64,000 nt of DNA, from the NCBI GenBank assembly GCA_002840975.1, contig PHDN01000007.1, forward strand, positions 1 to 64,000, read 5' to 3'. The translations under genes and the position numbers were made by a program. The number at the start of each line of letters is the position of its first letter. Position 1 is the first letter of the stretch. Of this stretch, positions 51,561-59,955 are shown one piece after another. The notes beneath the pieces were generated by a model. That model did not search any database. It was not told where the DNA came from and saw only the letters and a list, made by a program, of their open reading frames with translations. Source of the DNA: Bacteroidetes bacterium HGW-Bacteroidetes-16. GTDB taxonomy: Bacteria; Bacteroidota; Bacteroidia; Bacteroidales; F082.

Positions 51561-52339
51561 GGTTCTGGGTTTAAATGATTGACAAATGACTTTTGGGCTA
51601 TACACGCTGCACCAAAAGCGTTGATTAATTGCGGTTTTTCAGGAATGGTTACCCGAACATTGAATTTCTCCCCGATGATGTTTTGTAGGTAAGGGTGATA
51701 TTGAGCAACTCCCCCGATCAGATAAACAGGTAGTGAGTTGTCTGTCGGGATTTTTTGTATTCTGTTGGCAATTGAAATATAGATTCCCTTAGCCAGATCC
51801 TCATCCGATGTATCGTCGAAAATCCATTTCATGATTTCGGTTTTAGCAAACACAGTACAAAAACTGTTTAACTCTTTGTCGGAAGTTGATTTGGCAGCAA
51901 GCCGGCTCATATCAAGAACATCCAATTCTGCCCTTTCTGCCACTTCGGTTATAAACGCTCCCGTTCCCGCAGCACATTTGCTGTTCATGTAAAAGTCAAC
52001 GACTTTTCCGTTTTTATCGCTTTTTAAAAGTTTAATATCCTCTCCGCCAATATCAATAATGGTTTTATCAATTGGATTGAGTTGTGTGACCCCGGCAGAA
52101 GCGCAGTACAGTTCAGTTTTAATTAAATCGGCAGCTTTCAGTAGTTTTCTCCCATAACCGGTTGAACAAGTGTAATCAACTTTAAATTGATTTATCACCT
52201 GGTCGATCACATCATCCCTTTTGTTGTTTCGGGCCATGGTTTTGAAAATATCGCTGTGTACAATAACACAATTGGAATTGATCACAACCAATTTTGTGTA
52301 AAGTGATCCGATATCAACACCTAAGAAAAACTTCTGCAT
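51557..52339 (-). CDS. BadF/HgdC-type ATPase activator of a 2-hydroxyacyl-CoA dehydratase-like enzyme
   Basis: A 260-aa ASKHA-fold ATPase that drives an electron into a partner dehydratase or reductase. Phosphate-1 motif GVDIGSLYTKLVVI (about 7-20), phosphate-2 DIGGEDIKLL (about 96-105), and the two cysteines of the intersubunit [4Fe-4S] cluster: Cys122 in SKCAAGTGAF and Cys161 in FCTVFAKTEI. The size and CAAGTG/CTVFA pattern are HgdC-like (homodimeric activators), distinct from the BcrA/BcrD pair in the same operon. It probably serves the HgdB-like protein encoded two genes upstream. Confidence 0.88.
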   Translation of the reverse strand: MQKFFLGVDIGSLYTKLVVINSNCVIVHSDIFKTMARNNKRDDVIDQVINQFKVDYTCSTGYGRKLLKAADLIKTELYCASAGVTQLNPIDKTIIDIGGEDIKLLKSDKNGKVVDFYMNSKCAAGTGAFITEVAERAELDVLDMSRLAAKSTSDKELNSFCTVFAKTEIMKWIFDDTSDEDLAKGIYISIANRIQKIPTDNSLPVYLIGGVAQYHPYLQNIIGEKFNVRVTIPEKPQLINAFGAACIAQKSFVNHLNPEP

Positions 52340-52347
52340 GGTTTTTA

Positions 52348-53331
52348 TTAATCTAAAAAAGCATCTTTTGCATGGCTTTCAATATAATTCTTCTGAGTAA
52401 TGGCCTTAACCAAGTTAGTGAAAACTAGGTTTATAGGAGTTTTAATGTAGTGTTTCCTACCGTAATCAACAAATTTTCCGTTCATGTAATCTATTTCTGT
52501 TTCTCTTTTGTTGATGAGGTCGACAGCCAATGAAGGGAAGTGGTTTCCGGCTTTTTTTAGGTAACGAATACAGAGTTTGATAAAATTTTGTTCGAATACA
52601 ATGTCCTCTGCTTTAGCCACCTCCATGGCCTCGGCTATTATTTGTTCAACTATTTCAAGAGTGTCCGGATTCGCCATGGCTTCCTTCATCGTGTGGGCCG
52701 AAATGGCACACAAAGGGCTTAGGGCCGCGTTTAAAATGGTTTTAATCCACGCTTGTTCTACTACTTTAAATGAGTCGACACTGGTGGTTTGCAAATCCTG
52801 CGAAGTCAGGATATCGGCTATTAAGTTCGCGAGTTCTGTCTGACTGTCGTCGATGGAGCCCACATAGTTTGGCGGATTAAAAAATGTGACATTAACCACA
52901 TTTGGGGCATTCAGGTTTCCGGCAAAATTTACGATCATTCTAAAAATCCTGGAATCGTCAAAATGACTTTGATATTTTATTCTGATATCAATCCCGTTTT
53001 GTGCAATCAGTAATTTAAGTCCGTTGTGATTTGTTGCATCAATTTGATTTAAAACTGAATCTACATGATATGCTTTTACCGAGCTGATCAACAGGTCAAA
53101 TTTGTGCTCCATTAGTTCGGGAATTGATGAATAGATGTGTTTTAAGTAGGCTGTCTTGGTGATGGCCCCGACCAGTTCTATCCCTTCTTCTTTAATTAAA
53201 TTGAGTTTTCTTTTGTCGACATCGCAAACGGCCACTTCACAGCCTGCCTGTTTAAAGTGAACGGCCAATATCAGGCCCACAGGTCCCAGGCCAATAATTC
53301 CTACTTTAAAGTCTTCTGGTTTCATATTCAA
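52348..53331 (-). CDS. Ketopantoate reductase (PanE/ApbA)-family 2-hydroxyacid dehydrogenase
   Basis: A 327-aa NAD(P)-dependent dehydrogenase: GIIGLGPVGLILAVHF (about 11-26), catalytic Lys in EQAWIKTILNAALSPLCAI (about 197-215) and the C-terminal SLAVDLINKRETEIDYMNGK. In this family, PanE makes pantoate and relatives reduce other 2-oxo acids to (R)-2-hydroxy acids. Its place between an HgdB-like protein and its activator suggests that it supplies or consumes the 2-hydroxy acid substrate. A pantothenate role is less likely here. Short gaps (8-11 bp) on both sides. Confidence 0.8.
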   Translation of the reverse strand: MNMKPEDFKVGIIGLGPVGLILAVHFKQAGCEVAVCDVDKRKLNLIKEEGIELVGAITKTAYLKHIYSSIPELMEHKFDLLISSVKAYHVDSVLNQIDATNHNGLKLLIAQNGIDIRIKYQSHFDDSRIFRMIVNFAGNLNAPNVVNVTFFNPPNYVGSIDDSQTELANLIADILTSQDLQTTSVDSFKVVEQAWIKTILNAALSPLCAISAHTMKEAMANPDTLEIVEQIIAEAMEVAKAEDIVFEQNFIKLCIRYLKKAGNHFPSLAVDLINKRETEIDYMNGKFVDYGRKHYIKTPINLVFTNLVKAITQKNYIESHAKDAFLD

Positions 53332-53342
53332 GTCTATTTAAA

Positions 53343-54545
53343 TTAAGAAGATATTTGTTCGAGTAACGTTTCGATTTTAATGGTGGATTGCTCTTCGGAG
53401 AAAAACCTTAAATCACACAAGTCTCCCTCTATAATCAATGTTTCAACACCTGTTTCTTCTTTCAATTTGGCAGGCATCCCAAATCTTGAATTTGAATTAT
53501 TGAAGCATGTTTTAGCTTCATGAAAAATAACCCCGGTAATCCTAAAATCATTTATCAGGTCTTTTAGTATGGTCAATTTGGCCCGTTCGCTGCGGTTGAT
53601 AAAAATTTTGGTGTAGGCAAGTGCCGAGGATTCAAAGGGTGTTCGTTCATCGAAATCATCAAAAATCCAACTGTTGCAATAGGTAGATGCCACTACTGCC
53701 GAATGGTGTTGCGCGAAAAGATCTGATAAAAACCGGAGTCTGCCCCAAATAGGCATTCCTTCCCAATATATCCTGCTTGTTTCTTTGGGTAAAAAGCCCA
53801 CTTTATTCTTAACGTTCAGTTCAAGTTCATCCGACAGCACTTTATAATAAGCTTTCGCGGTTTCAGTTCCTCTTAAAACAACTATGGGGCCCATGTGAAT
53901 GGTCGCATCAAAAAAACTAATGGGTGCCGGGGTTTGGATCGAGGTTTCGAGTGTTTTTTTCCATAAAAGGGTGGCCTCCTTACTGAGCCGAAGTGTTTCA
54001 CGAAACTGGTCGATATCAAATTTATTACCGCTAACACGTTCACATTCGGGTATTAAAGATTTAAACTGACTCGATACATTGTCAATATCGGCTTGTTTTA
54101 CCTCATCCATGTGCCTGGGAGGTACAATCCCCAGAATTGGACATTTGTATTGATTGGCAAAGTAACTAAACCAGTCCTGGACTTCTCGGCACTGATTGGT
54201 GTTGTATACTATTAAATCAGGAATGGGTTGGGCATCCAAACCATAATGTTTTGTTAATGGAGTTGATTTTTGAATGTGCGATCCGATGTCGGAAGTGAGG
54301 TATGAACAAATGTCGGAAGGATAACCGATTTTTGACGCAACAGGGATATAGTCCATTGCTTTTCGGGTAGCACCTAAAAGAGCACCGTGGTTTTCCGGAA
54401 AATAGACATCAAACCCAAAAGACCGTAACAACTCGGCCGGTCCGACGCTGGTGCACCAGGCAAGAGGTTTGGACCTGGTTTTCAAATCCTGGAAATAATT
54501 GTTCATGACCTCTTTAAGTAAGGCGGATGCTGCTATTTCATACAT
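53343..54545 (-). CDS. HgdB/BcrB-family 2-hydroxyacyl-CoA dehydratase-like subunit (single)
   Basis: A 400-aa protein of the 2-hydroxyacyl-CoA dehydratase/benzoyl-CoA reductase family. Cys31 (AWCTSVGPAELL), Cys80 (GYPSDICSYLTSDIG) and Cys119 (NTNQCREVQDWF) lie at positions expected for [4Fe-4S] ligation, as in BcrB at 58609-59886; further cysteines occur in YCNSW, AKTCFNNSNS and GDLCDLRFF. Family members normally act as heterodimers, but no second subunit is beside this gene; it is followed by a dehydrogenase and an activator. It is clearly diverged from the operon's BcrB and BcrC. Substrate unknown. Confidence 0.83.
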   Translation of the reverse strand: MYEIAASALLKEVMNNYFQDLKTRSKPLAWCTSVGPAELLRSFGFDVYFPENHGALLGATRKAMDYIPVASKIGYPSDICSYLTSDIGSHIQKSTPLTKHYGLDAQPIPDLIVYNTNQCREVQDWFSYFANQYKCPILGIVPPRHMDEVKQADIDNVSSQFKSLIPECERVSGNKFDIDQFRETLRLSKEATLLWKKTLETSIQTPAPISFFDATIHMGPIVVLRGTETAKAYYKVLSDELELNVKNKVGFLPKETSRIYWEGMPIWGRLRFLSDLFAQHHSAVVASTYCNSWIFDDFDERTPFESSALAYTKIFINRSERAKLTILKDLINDFRITGVIFHEAKTCFNNSNSRFGMPAKLKEETGVETLIIEGDLCDLRFFSEEQSTIKIETLLEQISS

Positions 54546-54549
54546 TTAT

Positions 54550-56280
54550 TTAGTATTGGTCGACCAATGGTATCACATAATATTCTTCTTCTATTTCTTT
54601 ATCTTCCCCATAAATCCTCTGTATATGAGCTTTAAAAACCTCTTTTACATTGTTGGGCATCATTTTCATGGAGGCGGTAAGAGTCTTATCTTCTACACTT
54701 AAATCGCCGTTGATCAGCATGGCGCTGTTGATACGGGCAAATTTTTCAACAATTTCGCCATTGACTTTTAATAAACATTTATTTAGGCAGGCGGCCAGAT
54801 CCTGCATGTTATGGGGGCATGCGCAGTTTTCAATTGAAATGTTGTTGCCGTTACCCGAGGAATTTAAGAGTGCTTTATTTGGAAATAATAGGGCTACAGG
54901 AAATTGCCGGCCACTGCCTTCCACCAACACATAAGATAGAAATGAGCATCTGCCAAGTATGAGTTTCTCGAGATCGGATGGGATTACTTTCTCGGCGTTT
55001 AGCAACTTAAAAATCCTGTCTTTTCTGGCGATAAGTTTTAATCCTGTTTCGGTAAACTCGCCAACGTCGCCCGTGCAAAACCATCCGTCGGCAGAAAAAG
55101 CCTTGGCGTTGGCCTCGTCATTTTTATAATAGCCTTTCATTACGTTGGGGCCTAGTATGTGTATTTCATTGTCTTCTGCCAGCCTTATTTTCACTCCGGG
55201 AATCGGCTTGCCTACAACACCGGTGATCCTTTTTACAGTTGGATCGGTAAGTGTACAACAGGGGGTTGTTTCGGTGAGGCCCCATCCTTCTATAACCCAC
55301 ACTCCTCTTTTTTCAAATTCATCAGAAATATTTTTTGGCAATGGTGCGGCTGCAGTGAAAACAAATTTTAAGTCAGAATGGAAAAATAATTCTTCAGCTT
55401 CTTTACTCTCTTTAGCCAGAGTGTAGAGTGATTGATAAACCATGGGGACACTAAAAAAGATCGTAGGCTTGACCAATTTCCAGTTTTCCAAAATTTCCAG
55501 TGCATCAATACCGTAGCTCGATTCAAGATACATTTCGGCTCCATTGTGAATGGCTGTTATCTTCTCGAAAATTCCGCCAAAACTGTGGTGCCAGGGTAGA
55601 TAACTGAGAAATCTGTCGTGCTCGTTCACATCCCATAATGTATCCAGGGCTGCTTGCTGCGACAAAATATTCTTGTGTGTAAGTTGCACACATTTTTGTT
55701 CGCCCATAGTGCCTGAGGTGTACATATTTAAGCAAACCTCTTCGGGATCTGCTTCAAAATCCAAACTAAAGCTGCCAAAATCAACGGGGGCAATAAGTGT
55801 TTTAAATGGAATAATTTCGGGGAAACTGTCGTGTTTTAGCTCGTCAAACGAAAAAATCTTTGTAAAGTTTAAATTGGGGTTAATTCTTTCGATTTGAACC
55901 TCCCCACCTACAAAAATATATTTTGAATCGGAATGTTGAAAGAGTTTGGTAACGACTTCTTCTTTTAAGTTGTGAAAAATGGGAACAATGATCCCTCCCG
56001 AGGCTTGAATTGCAAATTCAGTTTGGAGCATTTCGACCCTATTTTTCGAAAAGATGAGAACCTTTTCACCTTTTATGAAACCTGATTTTTGCAGGTTAAA
56101 AGCAATGCGCTTAATATTTGTATAAAATTCCTGCCATTTAATTCCTTCATAAACCTGGTTGTGCTTTTGTTTGAAAACATATCTTGTACTGAACCTTTTT
56201 ACATTTCTCCTCAGCATTTGTGCCATATTTGGAGTCATGGGGCCTAATTCATGTTCCGATTCAAGAATGGTTTTATGCAT
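54550..56280 (-). CDS. AMP-forming acyl-CoA synthetase (long-chain/aryl type)
   Basis: A 576-aa ANL-superfamily ligase activating a carboxylic acid to its CoA thioester via an acyl-AMP. The P-loop is unusual, MYTSGTMGEQKCVQLTHKNI (about 188-207), where the normal ...GxPKG... has Gln and Cys; GWGLTETTP, WFCTGDVGEF and ARKDRIFKLLNAEKVIPSDLE (with hinge and adenylate contacts) are normal. Overall it looks like FadD15/ACSL-type synthetases rather than typical benzoate-CoA ligases. It lies between bcrD-like and hgdB-like genes (4-bp gap to the latter), so it may activate either an aromatic acid or the 2-hydroxy acid of the second module. Confidence 0.88.
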   Translation of the reverse strand: MHKTILESEHELGPMTPNMAQMLRRNVKRFSTRYVFKQKHNQVYEGIKWQEFYTNIKRIAFNLQKSGFIKGEKVLIFSKNRVEMLQTEFAIQASGGIIVPIFHNLKEEVVTKLFQHSDSKYIFVGGEVQIERINPNLNFTKIFSFDELKHDSFPEIIPFKTLIAPVDFGSFSLDFEADPEEVCLNMYTSGTMGEQKCVQLTHKNILSQQAALDTLWDVNEHDRFLSYLPWHHSFGGIFEKITAIHNGAEMYLESSYGIDALEILENWKLVKPTIFFSVPMVYQSLYTLAKESKEAEELFFHSDLKFVFTAAAPLPKNISDEFEKRGVWVIEGWGLTETTPCCTLTDPTVKRITGVVGKPIPGVKIRLAEDNEIHILGPNVMKGYYKNDEANAKAFSADGWFCTGDVGEFTETGLKLIARKDRIFKLLNAEKVIPSDLEKLILGRCSFLSYVLVEGSGRQFPVALLFPNKALLNSSGNGNNISIENCACPHNMQDLAACLNKCLLKVNGEIVEKFARINSAMLINGDLSVEDKTLTASMKMMPNNVKEVFKAHIQRIYGEDKEIEEEYYVIPLVDQY

Positions 56281-56312
56281 AATTCAAAGTAATTATATGA
56301 GAACAAACTGTT

Positions 56313-57158
56313 TCACTTTTCTGCCAGGGCTTTTAATTTGAGTTTATTGTGTCTGAACCCGCCCCAAATGGCAGCTCCAATGGCACCAGCGAAAATGGAG
56401 TCGTCAAAAGCCACAATGTTTTCGGGATTCATATTGGCTTTTTCTGCCAATTCTTTAACGGTTTGAACCATCCCGGTGTTAGAGGCCATTCCCCCTGTTA
56501 ATACAATGGTTCCGTCGGCATTTAAAGAATTAAGCAGCTTGATCACCCTGTTCGAGATGGAGATATGGATCCCTTTCACTATATCAGGTGTTGAGATTCC
56601 CCTTGAAACCATATTGATTACATCCGTTTCGGCCAGTACGGCACATATTCCTGATGGCGTTTCAGGATGGGTCGATTTTAACGACATATCGCCAACTTCG
56701 CTAATTGCCAGCCCTAAGTACCTGGAAATATTTTCGATAAATTGTCCTGAACCGCTGGCACACTGACCTGTCATTTTGTAGTCCATGACTTTGCCTTGGT
56801 GGTCAATCTTTATCGCTTTAACATACAAAGCGCCCATATCGACCACGTAGTCTGCTGTTGGGTATAAGTACAGTGCCCCCCGTGCATGGGTTGTCATGCT
56901 GTAAAAGTGGCCTTTTTTTCGGGCAACCATTTCCCCTTCGCCGGTAGAGGCCAGGTAAGCAATGTGCTCGTGCGTTAATTTATTTTTTTCCAGCAGGTAG
57001 TTTATCGATTCTTCTGCAACGGTGGCCGGATTTCGTTTTCTGATTTTTTCAATGTGTTTATCCAGAATTTGGATAGTAGTATCAGAATAATTCATGAGCA
57101 GGGTTTTAATGTAGCTACTTCCTACATCAATTCCCATCGTATAAATACTTTCGTTCAT
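56313..57158 (-). CDS. bcrD: Benzoyl-CoA reductase ATPase subunit, BcrD/BadG-like
   Basis: A 281-aa ASKHA ATPase subunit. GIDVGSSYIKTLLM (about 9-22), VVDMGALYVKAIKI (about 105-118), cluster cysteines Cys133 in GQCASGSGQFIENISRYLGL and Cys172 in GICAVLAETDVINMVSRG. The CASGSGQF and CAVLAETDV patterns are those of BcrD/BadG rather than HgdC. Together with the BcrA-like subunit it hydrolyses ATP to drive electrons into the BcrBC module. 15 bp after bcrA-like. Confidence 0.9.
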   Translation of the reverse strand: MNESIYTMGIDVGSSYIKTLLMNYSDTTIQILDKHIEKIRKRNPATVAEESINYLLEKNKLTHEHIAYLASTGEGEMVARKKGHFYSMTTHARGALYLYPTADYVVDMGALYVKAIKIDHQGKVMDYKMTGQCASGSGQFIENISRYLGLAISEVGDMSLKSTHPETPSGICAVLAETDVINMVSRGISTPDIVKGIHISISNRVIKLLNSLNADGTIVLTGGMASNTGMVQTVKELAEKANMNPENIVAFDDSIFAGAIGAAIWGGFRHNKLKLKALAEK

Positions 57159-57173
57159 ATTGAAGTAATTTAT

Positions 57174-58562
57174 TTAGTTCTTTTTTAACGAGGCTCTTCT
57201 GGCGAACATGGCACCTCCCAGTGCTCCCATGAAAATCGAATCGGTATGTATATTTATTTTGATATCTTTTCCGTAATTGTCTTTCACCATCTGGCTTACA
57301 TATTTTATTACGGCTTGGTTTCGGGCCACTCCGCCGGTAAAAGTGAATTCATTCTTAACTCCTCCTGAGCGTGCTATCAACGACATGGCCCTCATCACGA
57401 TTGATTTATGAAGGCCCGCGAGGATATTGGATCGTTCTTCACCTACATTGAGTAATTCTCTTACTTCGGCTCCGGCGAAAACCGTGCAGGTAGAACAAAT
57501 GGTTACTTCTTTAGTGGCTTCCAGTGCTTCTGGTCCCAGTTCGTTTAGTGAAATGCTGAATTCATCGGCGATGTATCCTAAATACCTGCCACAGCCCGCC
57601 GCACACCTATCGTTCATGTTAAAACTGGTAACCAATCCGTAGCTGTCAACCTGAATGGCTTTGGTGTCTTGTCCGCCGATATCCAATACGGTTCGGGTAA
57701 ACGGAAAAATGGCATGGGCACCAAACGCGTGGCATAAAATTTCTGATTTGATCGAGTCTGCCGGAAAAGGCAGCAGGGCACGGCCATAGCCTGTTCCCAC
57801 CATATTGGCTATATTAAACTCGAAATCGGCAATAAAATCGATGTGTTTTTTTAACGAGTCAGACACATTTTCGTAATTTCCTGTCAGGATATTCAGTTCT
57901 GCATCAAAATGCCCACTTATTTCTCCTGTGTGTTTGTTAGAACGGTCCTTGTATTTTTCCTTCAATAACTCCACCGAATTGGTCAGGAGGTCTTTAAAGT
58001 TGAAGTCGACCATTTCGTTTTCAACCGGGGTGATACTTTTATCATAAACGAGCATCATGGGCTCGAAAAGTTCTTTATCAAGTTTTGCGATCTCTTCATT
58101 GTACTTTTCGCTAATGATATCCCTGAAAAACTGATTGGAATTGGCCAGATCACCATCAACAAATTCCAACTTTAACATCGGGTTTATTTTAGTGAAGATA
58201 TTTTCAACATGTTGAATTACCTTGTCTTTCAGCCCATTATTAAACGATTGATTTGCGGTTTCCAGTAACGCGGCATGAAATATGTCGCTCCTTTTTTTAA
58301 ATTGCAGGTATTGAAAAAGGGATTCAATATCATCGATGTATTTTTTAAATTCAGGATGTTGTTTTATTTCATCTTCCAATTGTTTTTTCAACAAATAAAA
58401 CCTGGCATTAAATATGGCTTCCAATTTAGCAATTTCAACAGCTACGCGGTAGTTGGCCCTTGTGTTGGTAATCCCCCTGCCAACGATTTCATCTTTTTCG
58501 TTGATGATAATGGCTTTTGAGGTAGTTGAACCTAAATCTACGCCTAAATAGAATCTTTTCAC
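57174..58562 (-). CDS. bcrA: Benzoyl-CoA reductase ATPase subunit, BcrA/BadF-like
   Basis: A 462-aa ASKHA ATPase. GVDLGSTTSKAIII (7-20), the BcrA-type segment TNTRANYRVAV (32-42), then a long helical insertion (about 45-240) that separates it from the shorter BcrD type, DIGGQDTKAIQV (294-305), Cys320 in NDRCAAGCGRYL and Cys356/Cys359 in ICSTCTVFAGAEV. BcrA/BadF of characterised class I enzymes is of similar length (about 437 aa) and carries the same insertion. Pairs with the BcrD-like subunit as the heterodimeric ATPase. Confidence 0.9.
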   Translation of the reverse strand: MKRFYLGVDLGSTTSKAIIINEKDEIVGRGITNTRANYRVAVEIAKLEAIFNARFYLLKKQLEDEIKQHPEFKKYIDDIESLFQYLQFKKRSDIFHAALLETANQSFNNGLKDKVIQHVENIFTKINPMLKLEFVDGDLANSNQFFRDIISEKYNEEIAKLDKELFEPMMLVYDKSITPVENEMVDFNFKDLLTNSVELLKEKYKDRSNKHTGEISGHFDAELNILTGNYENVSDSLKKHIDFIADFEFNIANMVGTGYGRALLPFPADSIKSEILCHAFGAHAIFPFTRTVLDIGGQDTKAIQVDSYGLVTSFNMNDRCAAGCGRYLGYIADEFSISLNELGPEALEATKEVTICSTCTVFAGAEVRELLNVGEERSNILAGLHKSIVMRAMSLIARSGGVKNEFTFTGGVARNQAVIKYVSQMVKDNYGKDIKINIHTDSIFMGALGGAMFARRASLKKN

Positions 58563-58608
58563 TGGATATTTTTTAATGATTACAACTGGATTTCAATGAT
58601 GATAAAGC

Positions 58609-59886
58609 TTAAACATTAATTAGTTTTCTCTGTTCGAGCATTTGAAAAAATGATTCGAGCCGGTTTTTGATATTGGAATACGAGAAATATCGCGGGTCAA
58701 CCAGGTCTGATTCGATAAACCCGACCGGTATTCCCATTCTGTCTTCTAAAGTCCTCATAATTAGTAATTGTCCGGCAGAGAACGAATTGCAGCTTTTAAT
58801 AGAATTAACTAAAAAGCCATCCGCCTTATAGTCTTTAATTTCCTTTGCAAGCATTTCCACTCTTTGTGGAAGGTTCATGTTGGTGTAGCATCCCATACAG
58901 TATTCGGATAGACTTTCGAGCAACCTGTCGGGATCGTGTCTGAATCCATTTTTATATACCCCGCCAACCCGCGTATAGGATGATGCAACAATGACAGCCC
59001 CCATATCATAAAAAAGTTTCCAAAACTCCCTGAAACTGGTCCAGTTGGGCGGGCCTTCCACAACAAGCCGGTATCTTTCCTCTTCCATTTCGCCTTCAGG
59101 GGTTACCGGTCCCAAACCCAGACGGACGCGTTCCAGAATCTCGCTGTATAGTTCTTTGTAATATTCGGTGGCCTCTGGGGTTCCTCTGAAACCAATATTA
59201 ATGGGTCCTATATAATAAACGCCTGCAAAATAGGCATCAATAGGGGAGGGAACATTCTTGGTGGTATCGAAAATTTTAACAATTAAATCTTCTGTGTCAG
59301 CTGAATGCTGAAGAATGGTCTTCAGCTTTTCGGGGTCGAACTTTTGCCCTGAAACCTGCTCCATTTTCGGGATCACATCATTTTTAAGTTGCTTGACCAT
59401 GTATTCGGTCATTTCGGCGGTTATTATACCATTCTCCTGATAAGGAGTGTGGATTAAAGCAACAGGAACGCCGGGATACAGTTTCTCCAGGTTTTCAAAC
59501 CATTTCAAGAAGGTAAAACAACCGGTATAACTTAATAGCAACAAATCGGGATCGGGAACTTTTTCGCCCGTAGGGCCGATATTTCCTTTCAGCATCATAC
59601 CAATATCGCACTTTACATAAGTACAAACATCTTCTGAGTGTCCCCATTTTTCGGCCTCCCGGATGTAAGCATCCGATTTTTTTCTCATGCCCGATTGCAA
59701 GGCATTAATTTCGGGATAAACAGGAAGCATATCGAACGAACGGATAAGCTCTGATAAATTTCCCGGAACAAAGGTGTACACCACTTTTTTCCCGGTTTGT
59801 TTCACATTACCAAGTTCTTTAAACAAATTTCCGATCATCTCCTTTTGGAGAATCATGCTTCTTTCCTTTTCTACGTTTTCCGACAT
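58609..59886 (-). CDS. bcrB: Benzoyl-CoA reductase subunit, BcrB/BadE-like
   Basis: A 425-aa subunit close in length to BcrB of Thauera (about 438 aa). Family features: PGNLSELIRSFDMLPVYPEI (about 41-60), WGHSEDVCTYVKCDIG (about 81-96; Cys88 and Cys93), LLLLSYTGCFTFLKWFENL (Cys123), a central GPINIGFRGTPEATEYYKEL, SEYCMGCYTNMNLPQR and SIKSCNSFSAGQ. With BcrC it forms the electron-accepting module that binds [4Fe-4S] clusters and reduces the aromatic ring two electrons at a time. Confidence 0.92.
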   Translation of the reverse strand: MSENVEKERSMILQKEMIGNLFKELGNVKQTGKKVVYTFVPGNLSELIRSFDMLPVYPEINALQSGMRKKSDAYIREAEKWGHSEDVCTYVKCDIGMMLKGNIGPTGEKVPDPDLLLLSYTGCFTFLKWFENLEKLYPGVPVALIHTPYQENGIITAEMTEYMVKQLKNDVIPKMEQVSGQKFDPEKLKTILQHSADTEDLIVKIFDTTKNVPSPIDAYFAGVYYIGPINIGFRGTPEATEYYKELYSEILERVRLGLGPVTPEGEMEEERYRLVVEGPPNWTSFREFWKLFYDMGAVIVASSYTRVGGVYKNGFRHDPDRLLESLSEYCMGCYTNMNLPQRVEMLAKEIKDYKADGFLVNSIKSCNSFSAGQLLIMRTLEDRMGIPVGFIESDLVDPRYFSYSNIKNRLESFFQMLEQRKLINV

Positions 59887-59955
59887 ATTATTTTTCTTTC
59901 AAATTTCTTTTAAGAATTTCCTTTAAAAATGAACGATCGCAAATAAACAGGTGTT

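Noticed and set aside
52348-53331. Calling the PanE-family gene panE for pantothenate synthesis
   Set aside because: No other pantothenate genes are nearby and it is tightly packed between a dehydratase-like gene and its activator, so a different 2-oxo acid is more likely.
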